Shown here piece after piece: positions 1 to 13,588 of a stretch of 64,000 nt of DNA. Where the stretch lies: NCBI GenBank assembly GCA_900239685.1, contig OENT01000058.1, positions 186,001 through 250,000 on the forward strand, written 5' to 3'. A program made the translations under genes and the position numbers. Position 1 is the stretch's first letter. The number at the start of each line of letters is the position of its first letter. The notes beneath the pieces are model-generated. The model was given only the letters and a program-made list of their open reading frames with translations. It did no database searches and was not told the DNA's origin. This DNA is from Rotaria macrura (taxonomy: Eukaryota > Rotifera > Eurotatoria > Philodinida > Philodinidae).

Positions 1-2552
1 CAGTGGTAAAATAATTTATTAATTGATTCTAACTTGTCAATTTGGTATCAGTACTATCTAGAATAAATAGATAGTTGACTTAATCTATACTAGAAAAATT
101 AAAGCTGATTCGGTTGTAATGCTTCCATGTGAAAATAAAAATATAATCGCGAATCCGAAGTTTTTTTTGTACTGACTAATGTTTTCACCAATCTATTCTT
201 CTTGAATAATCACGTATTAGAATTGCTATGCCTTCGAATAACTGTTAACTATAAGTACTACTGATGATTTTCTTACCTATGATTGATCGATGAATTGAAA
301 GTACCACCAATGAACCTCTCTCATTCTGATAATAGTAAATGTTGTTGCGTTTACTGAAACACTGGATATTCAGAAACTTTTAGTCGGAAGTCAATCAACG
401 AGAATATTTTTTTAAAATATTACTACTTCCGACCAGTAAAGTTTATTCCTTTGAGATGGTCGATGATAAAAATATTGATTTGCCTACTATTCTACCATTT
501 ATAATAGTTTTCTTTCATTTTATATTGATTTTTTTGCCCATAACTTAAATATTTGTGAACACTCTATAGTAGAGTATATAAATATATATATGTATAACAA
601 GGTCATTTCTTGCTCTTTGAACTACCATGAGACGGTATGATGTATTGTTATGATAGAGAGACGGATAAAAAATAAGTAACATAAGAGATAAATCAGTTTT
701 CCAGCGAAGTATTTTTCTTGAGTCACAAATACCAGTTAGGATGCATAATGCAAACCTTTTTAACATTTTGAAAATCCACTTTTATAACTATCGCACTTTA
801 TATTTTTACGTTCTTCTTGATAGTTATCGACGAAACTGCTTCAATTATAATACGTAGCATCTCCACTTCAATGTATGTAATCTTGTTTACACGACCCTAA
901 CTAGTGTATCGAAATGCATTGAAAAAACAACGCTAATTTCATAAATAGATACACGTAAATTACGTCAAATTCAAGAGTTTCGATTTTTCCGATAATCATT
1001 GAGTATTAATTAACATAATCAATTTCAAAGTTATTATAGAAATAAATAATTTACCAACATTAATAATTAGGGATCAATGTATCTGTGCTAATTTAATACA
1101 GATATATCGAATCATTCGATTCAATGTCGAATTCAGCATCACATTTACGAAAAAACGCTGTATTTGTAATTTATTTTTAATGATCGTAAAATCATTATGC
1201 GAAATCACTTCAAATTTTTGTGAATCATTCGACTTTCACATTATTACATGACACACTTGAGTTATTTTGCACGAGTAAGAACTGTATGTACTTCCATTTT
1301 CAATTATTATTGAACATTTGTCGAGTTTTTTCCATTTCTCATGATGACATTTTTATGCATAAGAATTGAAAATAACCATTTCGAATTGAAATAATATATT
1401 ATTTGATTAAGTATCCAATAAAACTCTAATTTGTATTGTTGCTTTGTAGAGAAAACCAATATTTTCTACTTCACACATCGATATAGAAAAAGATTGCATC
1501 GTCCATATATATTAAATGAATATTATTCATAATCGAATAATTTCGACCAAGATTTATTATTTTCAATCTTCGATATAAACGAAGATATGATGTTTGACCA
1601 ATCAACAAAGGATCATCGTAGATTGTGTCTAACTTATCCTATAAATTATAGAATTTTTTTCAATAAAATATTATTTTCTCAATTATTTGAAGAATAATCT
1701 GATTTCAAATAAAAATTTCTAAACAGTCCATTGATAATGGCTCTATTCTCAGACGAAAAACTATAGATGAAATACAATAAATTTTCGAAGTTTGAACTAT
1801 TGTCTTTGACGGTCGTATGTGAAAATATTTATTGATCGAAAAAAAACCTAAGCAACGTAGATAACCGTATTAGAGATCATCTTACTTTTATCTAGTCGAA
1901 ATACATGTTTCAATTGTTAACGTAGTGTTAAACTCTACTACAGATATTCATAGACGTAGAAAATTTCTCATACAACTTTCTTTAGTTAAATTTAACGTTA
2001 TCTTTCAATTGGACAGTTACGTGATGTCGTTAGAAGTATTCTACAATATGTATTATCCTTCTATTAAGTTGTTTCCAATTATAAAATAGCTATTTCTATT
2101 AGAAGCATCGATGATATAGAAACTTATCTTACTGCTTTCAGTCTTCTGAATTGTACGATAATCTGTTAAGATTTTGAATACGACTCTAAGAAAATGTTAA
2201 GAAAACACGTTTCTCATACAGTAGTTCCTCTTGAATGTACTATTTAACAATTTATACAAAAAGTTCAAACAGTAGAAGACGACTAGCACTTATTTCGATG
2301 TTATCTACATCAAGCAACAAGGACGTACTAAAAAAATAGAAGAGTACACAATGTTACCTTGAACACGAAATAAATAAGCTGCTTTAGTTCATATTTTTGA
2401 TAGATGTTCACCAAAAAATACTCGAGATCCTATGAAACAAGTCATACTAACGATATTAATGAGATAACTAATGCGCCTGTTTTAAATATCGAAAAAGAAA
2501 ACATTTTCTCAGACGCAGGATTACCAGGATAATTGATAGTAATCAGGATCAA
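1..2552. other. Gene-free AT-rich stretch
   Basis: No exon with splice signals or recognisable protein similarity was found on either strand. The only notable structure is a run of degenerate copies of a CAGGAT-like word (about 2514-2600) that reaches into the 3' end of the neighbouring minus-strand gene. Confidence 0.6.
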
Positions 2553-2600
2553 TCAGGATTGTGTAAATGAATCAGGAAAATATAAGGAAAACAGGATAGC
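2514..2600. repeat. Degenerate CAGGAT-word repeats
   Basis: At least five imperfect copies of the word CAGGAT or AATCAGGA lie in under 90 bp. They span the stop codon of the minus-strand F-box-like gene at 2553. Confidence 0.5.
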
Positions 2601-3368
2601 TGCGATGTCTGATAAACTACTGTTATCATTTACCAGACAACATCGACGTATCGTATTTGGAGCAATTTGTGTTAGAAAAAAAATCATCGATTCAATGTCA
2701 AGATATTTACAAGTTAAACTTATTGTATGTAAATTAGTTAATTTTCCTGAATCTGAATCGAATCTATGCGGATAATATGTGTTATCTGATCGTAATGATT
2801 GTAAACCAGGTGTATTCGTTAATAAAAATTGATAATCAATATGACAACGTTGACTTTTAAATGCTAAATGTTTAAGTGTTGATGGTTTAGCTAATGCAGC
2901 ATCACAAGAATGAAAATGTAAAAACTTTGAATTAAATTCCAATGTTTCAATATTTGGTAAGCTTAAAGCTTGATGAAATACTTTCTGTCGATCTTTACTT
3001 CGAGCATAAACTATTAAATGTTTCACATCATTCGGAAGATGTGACGGCCAATTACGGGCGTTTACATTATGCAATATAAGTAAACGTACTTGATTGAATT
3101 GATCTAGTTTAACCGGAGCCATATGATACATATTCTCAATATTTATTGATATAACATTGTTTACTTCGATATGTGGTAAAATACGTTTTCGAAAATATGC
3201 ATCGATATGGCGTACGTGCAATTGGACCTTTCTTTCTTTCAATAATAATGGAAATTGAGGAATTACATCATTAAATAATTCGAATAATTCATCAACATAA
3301 AAGTATTGGAATAATTCCAATACTATATTTATAGATAAAATATTGCCCACAACTTTTATTTCATCCAT
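2553..3368 (-). CDS. F-box/LRR-like protein, possibly C-terminally truncated
   Basis: Single-exon frame of 271 residues. The N-terminus (residues about 8-35, with LELFQYFYVDELFELF) resembles the F-box-like helices of the large bdelloid family of F-box/leucine-rich proteins. The rest shows irregular leucine-rich spacing (LRLLILHNV, IETLEFNSKF, LKHLAFKS, LHTISLTCKYLD) typical of degenerate LRRs. By family analogy it could be a substrate adaptor of a cullin-RING ligase, but no substrate can be inferred. It is shorter than I would expect for this family and stops within a patch of CAGGAT-like repeats, so the C-terminus may have been lost by repeat expansion or a frameshift. The start at 3368 is the first methionine of the frame and precedes the F-box-like segment. 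Its exact membership of the F-box family is a judgement from residue pattern only. Confidence 0.6.
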   Translation of the reverse strand: MDEIKVVGNILSINIVLELFQYFYVDELFELFNDVIPQFPLLLKERKVQLHVRHIDAYFRKRILPHIEVNNVISINIENMYHMAPVKLDQFNQVRLLILHNVNARNWPSHLPNDVKHLIVYARSKDRQKVFHQALSLPNIETLEFNSKFLHFHSCDAALAKPSTLKHLAFKSQRCHIDYQFLLTNTPGLQSLRSDNTYYPHRFDSDSGKLTNLHTISLTCKYLDIESMIFFLTQIAPNTIRRCCLVNDNSSLSDIAAILFSLYFPDSFTQS

Positions 3369-3603
3369 AGCTATTATGTTTAACTAATGAAGAATTATTT
3401 ATTCTAGCGTCAAAATTTACTGTAACAAGAGATCGTGACCTATTTCACTTGATATAGTCTGCTCGTTAAACGATGGTCAAAAAAACATACGTTTACGTAT
3501 ATGAATATCGAATAGTGAGGAGAACAAAAACAAAGCTTTATCAAGAGATGATCGCAATATAGAAAAATCCAGGAATTTTCATCTAAATAGTCTAGCTTAT
3601 ATT

Positions 3604-3649
3604 GACTCGCCAGGCTGGATCACATCCCTAGATTATCTAGCCTGCCGTC
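3604..3649. repeat. GC-richer stem-loop upstream of the F-box-like gene
   Basis: Imperfect inverted repeat: a left arm containing CCAGGCTGGAT pairs with a right arm containing ATCTAGCCTG, with outer GAC/GTC. It stands out in composition from the AT-rich surroundings and lies about 240 bp upstream of the start of the minus-strand gene. It could be a small foldback remnant or a regulatory dyad. Confidence 0.4.
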
Positions 3650-3818
3650 AAAACACACAGAGAAAGAAAATAGAAGAAGACAAGCATACAAAGGATGCTC
3701 GCTTCGCTCTACATTTCTTTGTAGAAACAACTATACGTCGCTCACGTGAATAATCGAGGCACATGCTTTCGTTTCTGTTTCTTTAAAAAACATATCCTAA
3801 GTAAATCGATACTTCGCG

Positions 3819-3837
3819 TACACTGAAGTTCAGTGTA
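3819..3837. repeat. Perfect 9-bp palindrome with 1-nt spacer
   Basis: TACACTGAA and TTCAGTGTA are exact reverse complements separated by one G. A dyad of this kind could bind a dimeric factor, but nothing else supports a function. Confidence 0.35.
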
Positions 3838-5523
3838 TTCGTAAAATATTTAAATAACAATGAAAATTAGTGCAACATGAGAACAATTTACTACATTGAC
3901 ATATTCGAGAGAAATTCAAGTTCCCTGTCATTGACAATCTAAGAATTTTATAATTTGACCTACAAGGACTTGAATCTAGTGTGATGAAGGTGTTTCTTTT
4001 GAATATTTACTCTCTACGAAAGGTATCTACCTGCAATCCAAAGACGGGTGCTATTGATTTACCTTGTATTTTTCTTGATAGATCGAATATGACTCGTTAA
4101 TTTTCATAAGAAAAATGTATGTCAAGCTAAAATCATCGATGCCCGACCTTTTATGAGCTATTTTCGTTGTATTTGTAGTTAATTGATTTAAAACATTTTC
4201 TCGATTCATCAGTTTGACCCATACTTTCATTGATGCTACTCAATTAGCTGTATTTAATGACGTGAAAAAAAAAGAATATACGAATAGTATGAAAAATTCA
4301 ATTTGTACTATAAAAGCTCGTTTGAAAATTTACATTCGCGCCAGGCACATAACGACAACAATTCAAATATGAGATATGCTCGTTCGACGACGAGACTTTT
4401 TGTAAGATCTTTTGTTTTGAAAATTTTAAAAGTGTTCAGTAGCAACTGAATAACTTTCAGTAGTAGACAGGCAATTATTTTTTTCTGCTATAGGATTAAG
4501 CTCTGGTTCTGTATTAAAAGCAGTAGTAGTACAGAAAGGTTAAATGAAACTTACTATCAGAAAACTCTTATAAATTACAATTAATCAGTATGTCTTATTA
4601 GATTAAAAATTATGAAAAAGCAAAATTATAATCGAAAATAAAAGAAACTATCTTTAGATCGATAGAACAAGGAGATAAATCATCTTTGAAGACTCCAGGA
4701 CGCTAATCTAAGTTATAATTTTCTGTATCTGCAATCAAAAGATCACTATTGAAAAATCTGCTAAATCTCGATGATAGACTCGAGTGAAGGTATTTAAAAA
4801 TTTTACGAACACCATAGATTTTTAGAAGTGATACCTTATTTTAATTATCATACATCAATCATCTATTGCAATATCATCCCTTGATGATACGATAAAAAAA
4901 GGACTCGGAACTGAATTTTTATCGTATTTTGTGTAGATTTTGGATTTTTATGAAAATAATTCAATAAAATAGAATGAGAGGGATTTTGTGAGATCAAACA
5001 AGATTCGTGTTTCTATCTGACGTTGTATTTCAAAATCATTTTTTTCCGAAACACAAAGTAAAAACTTGACTAGCCGTCATTAGTGTGTGCATGTGTTTTG
5101 AAGTGCGAAAAATTCCGTTTTCAGAATCCTTCCTAAAAACAACATCGATTAAAAAGGTACTTTTTGAAAATTTTTTTTTAAACAAAATGATTAGATTCTC
5201 TGTAGTATTCTATGCTACTCTTAGTGACTTGAAAAGAAAAATGGTACCAGTTCCATGGTTAAATAACGACCATGAAAAATTCATAAACGGTAACTTTTCA
5301 TTCTTATATCGGATCTTGAAACTTTCTAAATGTACTACGTGTATAAATTCGAATCGATGTTATATTGCATCGATTGATACACTTGGTTTTAGTGGACCAC
5401 AAGCAAAAAATTTGTAATTAGTTGATATGAAATGTGAATCTAAACGGTAAGAAGACGATTCTTGGCTGTTCTATTGATAGAAGATTGATCGAAGAAAAAA
5501 CTTTCGTCGACTTCATCAAATAT

Positions 5524-5562
5524 AAAAGGTATTTTAGAGAAATTTTCTCTAATAAACCTTTT
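5524..5562. repeat. Tight hairpin with two perfect stem segments
   Basis: AAAAGGT and TTAGAGAA pair with TTCTCTAA and ACCTTTT respectively, separated by an ATT/TAA internal loop and a three-base apical loop. The stem is 15 paired bases over 39 nt. It is too short for a standard microRNA precursor and may be the centre of a decayed foldback element. Confidence 0.45.
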
Positions 5563-8500
5563 GTCTCTAATTATATATGTCATTTATGAATTTATCTCGT
5601 ATACATGTACATCATAGCATTGAAATTTCATTTAGACAAGCATCTATTTTAGTTATGAAATTAATTTGTCAGTTCTAATTCATAAGAACTTTGTGAGAGA
5701 AGAAAAAGAAACTTGTTTCCTTCTTTTTAAGACTTGTTTTAGAACAAAATTAGTTCTTGTTTACATCAAATTCAAACACATACAGTAGATTCTTTCCATG
5801 AAAAAATAAGTTTTAGAACGATCCTAGTATAGTATTAATTTCGTGTGTATTCATGCATGAAGAAGTTTCTCTGCAATAACAGCATATTGGTTACCATTAC
5901 CTGTGTATCAGCTAAAAGATCTCTATGGTTTTACACATTCTAGAGAATTCCCAAACATTTTTAAACAAAGCACAGCACATCTATCACAGAACAAGTACTG
6001 TCTTTAGATGTTGTAGTCAATGTCAGATGTTATTGCATGAACTATGCCTGATTCAGAGAACATATTTGTTTTCTAAAAAAACGCTCCAGCAGTACTTTTT
6101 GCAAATGGTCATAGAATAGATTAAATGTTTACTGTATAACATATTTTTAATACAATCACATTTAGAACTAAAAGCTTAGCTAGCCATTAGATGTTACTAC
6201 GAATAAATTGTATTATAAAATAATTAGAGAGATGTGAAGAGTACATTGCTTGGTGATTGCGATCAGAAAACTACTGTTGGAGAGTCCAATAGAATGTCAA
6301 GCGAACTCAGACTGTTTTGTTCTAAGAATATTGTTCTTGGCGACGATAGTTTTCTCTTGTTTTTTTTTTGATAGAATCTTACTTATTTTTGTCTCAGTCT
6401 TCGTGTTATAGTTCAACTAATATCAATCTAATGACTAACGATATATTTCGATAACTGTACTTTGTATGTTTGATCAAGCAATTTAAATGCCATACTTTTC
6501 AAGAGTGGATTTTTATGAGCGAAAATAAAAATTACAAAACTTACATTCTAGTTTGCATCGAATAGAATTACAATGATCCTCTCTATTCTTATGAAAGATT
6601 CATTTTAAAAAATCAACACCTATTGAAAGTTTTCAAAAATGATTCTAGAACTATAATTGTCTGAAACTGTTTCATTTTCTTTTCCTCTGCAAATTTCTTC
6701 TCATTCATCGAATATCCGTTTTCAAAAGATCTTCATCTGACGAAAACAATCTTAGCCGTATTTAAAATTTTAAGAAAAATGATGTCAGAACTTTAGTTGA
6801 AAAATTCTTATTCATACACAGATTTTTGATTAAATTTTCCGTAAATAACAGTAGATCAATGTTTGTAAGTCACATTGTTGACTACAGAGAAAAATTGATC
6901 TTTTCATCAACTAAATAATCCATGACTCTAAATTCGGGATATTTTGTGAGTATCGAGAGAATCTAATTGTATTTGTATGTAAAAATTTATTTCAAACTTG
7001 ATCTTTAATCAAAATTCAAAGATAATCATTTGAATAAGTAGGAAAATGTAGTTGCACAGTTGCTAGAAATTTAAAAAACCTCATTCTTTTAAATATTTCT
7101 ATAATCTCAGTTTATTCGAACAAATTTTTCTGCTTCATTTACTCATAAACAGTTGTAACATCTACTATCGAATTTATTCTCTCGAAATTTACCTAGACAG
7201 ATTTGAATTCAAGACAGAAATATTATCTTTAACACGATATGAGAGGGGAAGAGATCCTCTGAATCTTCATTTAAGCAGCGTTCTTACAAGACGTCCACGA
7301 ACATATAAAATAAACTATAGTACATAAAAAACGACTAATTTTGAAGAATAATCGAACTTATATCATCAGATGCAAACGAAACGAATAAGAGATCGTCGAT
7401 ATCTCAGTATCTTTAAGTATAGCATAATTCGTTTACGAGTCTCTTATTTGATGAATACCTATGCTTCCACACGATTTAACCGTGGCGATACGGATTTTTC
7501 AGCAATGAAAGGATGCTCCACAAAATACTTTTGAATCATATTCAAGTTACTTGTTTAAAGTGTCAGAAAAAGGAACGAAGCAGCAATGAATAGACGTCGT
7601 CTTGAAAAGAATCTTCACTGTTCACGAAATTTGGAAAATTATCACCAATGTGACTTCCTACTGCCTGCATTCTGAAACAGTTAGCATTTTTTTTATAATC
7701 GATTAATTATTTTCTCATCTGAAAAATATAAGTGTACGATTAAGATTCGTTCTAAGTACATTTGCCAATGCATTAAGATGAGAAGAATACCGAAAATATT
7801 CACACGAACAATTTATAATTTTTACCTGTACGTAAAGAGTATCGACGTAGATAACAATTATTTCAATAATTCATACTGGTTAAAACGATCTTCTGATACG
7901 GTGATCGATCTAATTCTACTGGCATCTACCATTATTCTTATGAAAGATGCCTATGAAATGAAAATGATTAAGGTCTTGGACGAGTATTTATCGTTTTGTT
8001 TTTTAATATTTCATTTATTTATGGAATTTATTAGAAATCTGCATTGTAAACTATGCGAACGCAAAGAAAATTACCTGTCAGTAGGTACTTGTTTCGACAT
8101 AGGTTTTTCAAGAAGATGTAAGGATTGAGATGTTGATTTGAAACGTTCTGCATAAAACCGCCACTCTTTTGATTAATGATTTGCTTATATGTTGCGCCAT
8201 TTGATTTAGAAACGTCTAATGAAAAATTAATCACATGAAATGAGAAAAAGTGACATGCAAGTTCTCTATTTTACTTAAAAAAACGCGCTCCTTCATTAGA
8301 TTTTTAATTGACGAAGATAATCTAAAGATATTTGATGCTATCTCTCTATTATCCTTAATCATTTTATATGTGAGTTCACAATCATATGAACGTTTTTATA
8401 ACTGACACAAGACTTCGTGTAAAAGATCACTACCTGTATTTTACTATATTCCTTTTTTGTTCAGAATTTTAAAAGATCGTTGAATTAAATAAGTTTGAAA

Positions 8501-8572
8501 TATTATCGTTGGTCCACACCTTTTTAATAAGAGTATGAAATCTTGCCAAACAACTTTGAACCCTTGGGACAA

Positions 8573-8612
8573 ATGGATTCACATGGCATTGATCAAATGT
8601 CCCAAAGATTCG
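8573..8612. repeat. Stem-loop in intergenic DNA
   Basis: CTTGGGACA near 8573 pairs with TGTCCCAAAG near 8610 across a loop of about 25 nt. No gene context explains it. Confidence 0.35.
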
Positions 8613-10878
8613 TCAGGTTGATTAAATTCAATGGATCGATATGAATAATTTCCCACTCGAAGCAAATTTCATTTCTTCTCTCTGAATTTTTTGTTTTTGA
8701 TTAAGTTTTCTCTTCGAAGAAAATCGATATTGTATACTATAGTGTACGAGCAGAGAATAACCTCAATCGGAGTCATTTCTGGCCAATGAACATATTGGGA
8801 TGGAAAGGGAAATTTATCGAAACATGAAATATATGGGCACGAGCGAAAATGGCAACTTTTCTACCGTACGCCATTGACAGATAGCACCTAAATACTAAAA
8901 GAAACTTTTTGACGTACATCACTGACACTCCGATGTTGAGGGTTATATGATAAAAGAAAAACTTTTTGACTCATAGTCTATCAAATCTTGTCGTATGTGG
9001 CTATTTTTAAAACTATTGCTCTATAAATTTGAATTTCGTCGAAATATTTAACAATCTCCCCCTTTTTAGCGTCCCTTTCTCATTAATATTTTCGTAATGA
9101 CTAATAGCTAGGCAAATATAGAAACTGATGATTAATATCCTGTTTTGCTGTGTTTTTTTCTACTTATTATATACGATTAAGTCATGTTTGCCAATAAGTG
9201 CCGAATATCTGATAGGAAATGATCCAATATTTAAGGGTGTATCATATATGAGAAAAAAGACTTCAACTAAAATTACGGGATACCAAAACATCACAATAGT
9301 CCTTGATATTCTTTTCTCTTCATTTTTCTTTTCATTCTACGACATGTCTTTTTGTTTTGTTTGGTTTTACACTAGAGATGACATACTGTTCACAAATGAA
9401 CATGCTTTATAGCATTCGTCATTTATGCGTTCTTAATAAAAAGTCAGACTCGTATAAAAGACCTTCTTAGTTTTCTCTTGGCGATTCATGTACGTTTATC
9501 GACGTCACAGCGAACGACAGCAGATGCCGATTCGCCTTAGTGATGTGAAGCAAAAAATGTAAAGAAAGAAAAAAAAAACCTTTTTCATTTAGCAGTCTTC
9601 ATTTTATGACGTGAATCGTTTTTACTCGTTCTTTTTCTGACTGCTTGCTGATCGTATCAGGTTAGACAAGAAAGCTGTTTGTGAAGTGAGAGAATGATGA
9701 TGATGAAAAAAAAAGGGAGAACACGAGAAAAAAAAATAGGAACAGTATTTTGGGTGGTAAAAAAGGGAGTGATAATAGCAATAAGCTAGAAGCATGCTTA
9801 CTACCTGAAGCATGGCTTATGTATAACAATACCTATCCAACGCTTACTCCGCATTCATTCGTTCTGTATCATTTTAACATCTAACTTTATGGTAGTTATA
9901 TATGGGTGTAAATGTTAATTCGTTCCTGTATGAAAATATATGAGAAAGAAAAACTACTACCACTATTTTACTTGTCCTTAAACGACAACAAGGTAATCAT
10001 TTTTTTTGTCATTTATGTTTCATGCAAACTTCCATTAGAAAGGAGTTATCATCTACCACTGGAATCGTCTTGGCGCAATGTTTGAAAGATTTTCTTCTGC
10101 GTAAAAGAATTTGTTTTATTGAAGTAGAAATCTTTTACGTAGAAAGAAAAAAAAGGATCATTTCATCGTTTTGTTATCGTTGCATCTTATTTTAATGTAG
10201 TCTATTGAAAAACTAAATCTACTAATTAACATTATGTAATCGAGGCATCGAAACATGATGTTTTACACAACCATAAAAAAAGAAGTGTCAAATATAGAAA
10301 TGTATTATGTTGGCATATTTTTTTTCTTTTTTCTTCTATTTTTTTTCTCGGCCCCCTCATATAAACAAAAATATTTTCACCGATAGGGTTACTTTGACAA
10401 TAACAAAACAACAAGAAGTGAATGAATTTTTTTCTTTGTCATGTAGTTACATAATCAAAAAACGCATGACAACGAACATACTTAAATCATGGCACTTTTT
10501 CACATTTTCGTACCATGTATATAAATGTTCGAAATCAACGAGCAGAAGAAACGCTTCTTTTCTAACTTGAATTTCTATCTTGGATTAAAATAGTCGCTGT
10601 TATATCTTTTATTATTACAATACATATGCATAAACATACGTTGTTCCAGTTCAATAAGCACATGCATGTAGTATATTTTATGTGATCAAACTAAATATAA
10701 AATGCGACAGATGGTATGTACTTTTTTAGTTTTTGCCATCTAAAATCATGAATTAGTCAATGTAATGACACATCTGCGAAGGTTTGAAATGAATCGAATT
10801 TTTTGCCATAGAAATGAGTCACCTAAGCTTTTCATAAATACTTTAAATACTCCTACAATTGATATTTCTTTATATTCT

Positions 10879-10880
10879 AG
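10879..10880 (+). promoter_or_regulatory. Candidate leader splice acceptor, DEGS copy A
   Basis: A pyrimidine-rich TATATTCTAG acceptor ends 18 nt before the ATG at 10899. It could accept a trans-spliced leader or end a 5'UTR intron. Bdelloid rotifers are known to add a spliced leader to many mRNAs. Confidence 0.35.
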
Positions 10881-10898
10881 ATTTATTTTAATTTAAAC

Positions 10899-13588
10899 AT
10901 GGGTGCCCGTCTTACACGTTCTGATTTTCAATGGGTTTATTCCGATGAACCACACACGACACGTAGAAGGGAAATGTTACGTAAGAGCTCTTAGATTTGT
11001 TTTTCTCGAACTGATGGACATACTTGTTTATTATTTCTTTTTCTAGAGAAATATCCTCAAATTAAACAACTGATGGGTCACGATTGGCGTATTGCTGTTC
11101 AAGTAGTTGTCACTGTACTAATACAAATTACATTGGCTATTCTAGTACGAGATCTTCCATGGAAATATGTTTGGCTGTTAACTTATATCATTAGTGGTAC
11201 ACTTAATCATTCACTATCAATTAGTTTTCATGAAAGTACGAATTGAAGATAATTTCAAATTTCAAGAAAATTATTCTTTTAAATTTTAGTTGGCCATAAC
11301 CTAGCTTTTGGCAATCATAGACCGATCGCAAATCGTATTCTTGGTTATATTGCTAATCTGCCACTATGTATTCCCTCCTCAGTTACATTTAAAAAATATC
11401 ACATTGATCATCATAAGTAAGTTAAAATAAACCTTATAATCAAACTCTTTTGATTAGAGACAGATTTTCCTACATGAATAAAGTTTATCCTGAAAAACAG
11501 CTCATATTTGTAGAGAGTAGCTACGAAGATATAGAACTTTTACAGCAGTTTGATGGAATTCCAATGAATTTTTCGTGCTACCTTCATACTAGGGTTTTAG
11601 CTATCGACATTAAACTTTAACCTCACACCTTCTCACCAATACAAAAAAAGTATTCAGCCACAAGACGTACCGTATTCTAGAATATTCCACCAAATGTATT
11701 GTAGAAATTCAAACCAATAGAATGAATGTATTCGTACGTATCCAAGTAGAATTCCGTATTTCGTTTTGACGCAAATAAAAATTTATATTCAAGACTTCAT
11801 TGATGATGTATGTGAATTCATACTTGAGTAAACAATAGCTATATTTGGAAAATAGTTCGCATCAGTATTGAGAAGTGAATCGTAATACATAGTAGCATCT
11901 TAAAATCTATTATCGTAGGTATGATCGACAGTTGCCGCTAACGGATTCGCTATTTAAATCGACATTCAAATGAAGCAAACATATTCTTAAATGAAGAAAA
12001 AAAGAATACGAATTACAGAAGAAGTGAATGGCACGATTTCACAGGGAGAAAAACGTCAGTCTCGCATAAAAATAAAATGAAAAACAAATGAGTTTGACAT
12101 TCAGCGACGTGTTATTCTTTGAATATTTCATATTAGCCTAACACCTAGAAAATAGATACGAGCTCAACATTACAATAGCAACGAAAACTGTATTAAAAGA
12201 CTATTTTGAAGAATACTGAATTGGGACAATCAATAAAAATAGATACGTTAATCTTCGATACATTTTCATGAGATTACTGTATCACATAGGTTTTGAATCT
12301 TTTCATTATTCTTATCTGTAAAAATACCGATGATAATAGCATTTCCTAGATACACGAGTAGATACAATTTTTTTAAATTTCAAAACAGAAGCTAATCAAG
12401 CAATCGAAATTTTCCAAGTCAATTATATTGATTAAGTCTTGTATTTCAATCAAAGTTTGTGAGTGATTTTTCCAGACGACGATTTCCATAGATCTAATAT
12501 CTCTCGATAAATTAACTAAGATTATAAATCCCTGTCAGGATATTCATATGTCATCAGTATCTAATGTTTTGATTCAAAAGGGATACATTAACGGAAGAGA
12601 ATTCTCTTATCATTAATTATGAAATTTATTTCAAATAGATTTCAAGGTGATGAGCTACTTGATCCTGATCTGCCAACTTATTTTGAAGCATGGTTATTTC
12701 AATCTCGTATCGGTAAAGTTTTCTATATTGCAGCTCAACCATTACTGTATGGTGTTCGACCATTACTACGTGTACCAAAACCCATCACACTTCTTGAAGT
12801 GGTTAATCTTGTAATTGAAATTATTTTCGATGTTAGTGTTATGTATTTTCTTGGAAAGAAATCATTAGTTTATTTATTATTTGGAACATTACTTGGCCTT
12901 GGTCTTCATCCTATTTCAGGACATTTTATATCCGGTTAGATAAAAAAAAAATTGTCTATTTTGTTATTTGCATGTCGAATGATTTCTTCTAATTTTAGAA
13001 CATTACATATTTGTTGAAGGTTATGAAACATATTCTTACTACGGTCCTTTCAATTATCTAACCTATAATGTTGGCTATCATAATGAACGTAAGATTTCGA
13101 TTTTTTTCTACATTTTTTTAGCACTGAAGAAGATTTTTTCCTTCTTTTCTAGATCATGATTTTCCAAATATACCAGGTTATTTACTACCAGAGGTAGGAG
13201 AAAAATTGATTTTTGAATAAAAATATAATCATTTCTTGATTTTCATTAGTTAAAAAAAATCGCACCTGATTATTATGATAATTTACCATGTCATTATTCA
13301 TGGATTAAAGTACTAATTGATTTTATAAGAAATCCAAATTTAGGACCAAAATCTCGTATACGTCGTACCATACGTTCGGATGCATTGAGGTCAAAAAATG
13401 TAATTGATTTAAAAAATAAATCAAAAGTTAATGAAGTTTTACATGTTATTGATAATAATAATAATAATAATACACATGTGTCAAAAGAGGAAAGAAAAAT
13501 AATCAATAAGATGAAACACGCTGGTAAACATGATGCTGTATTACCTTCTATACAATTGCCGAACGGCGAACATTCGAAACATGAATGA
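10899..13588 (+). CDS. DEGS1: Sphingolipid delta-4 desaturase (DEGS family), copy A
   Basis: ER membrane enzyme that introduces the 4,5 double bond of dihydroceramide to give ceramide; related family members hydroxylate C4. Exons: 10899-10980, 11047-11235, 11290-11416, 12639-12934, 12999-13088, 13153-13193, 13250-13588 (1164 nt, 387 aa). The three histidine boxes are intact: HEIGHN at residue 89, HIDHH at 128, HNEHHDF at 259; GHFISEH follows the hydrophobic core. The start MGARLT fits an N-myristoylation signal, as in vertebrate DEGS1. After the conserved YDNLP/SWIKVL region the protein carries an extra tail of roughly 50 residues with an asparagine run, absent from the sister copy. Intron 3 is unusually long (1.2 kb). 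It converges on copy B, which lies 1.1 kb downstream on the other strand. Delta-4 desaturase versus C4-hydroxylase activity cannot be decided here. Confidence 0.93.

Larger units (their letters stand above)
3369..10898. other. 7.5-kb stretch without a recognisable gene
   Basis: Several frames of 60-116 codons occur (for example 5085-5417 and 7778-8128) but none has family similarity, splice support or a credible composition. The stretch contains isolated hairpins (3604-3649, 3819-3837, 5524-5562, 8573-8612). The part nearest 10.8 kb should hold the promoter of the downstream desaturase. Confidence 0.55.

Noticed and set aside
5085-5417. 110-codon plus-strand frame
   Set aside because: No recognisable domain, mixed composition, no splice partners. 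Likely chance in gene-free DNA.
7778-8128. 116-codon plus-strand frame with hydrophobic stretches
   Set aside because: No family similarity and AT-driven composition; no supporting neighbours.
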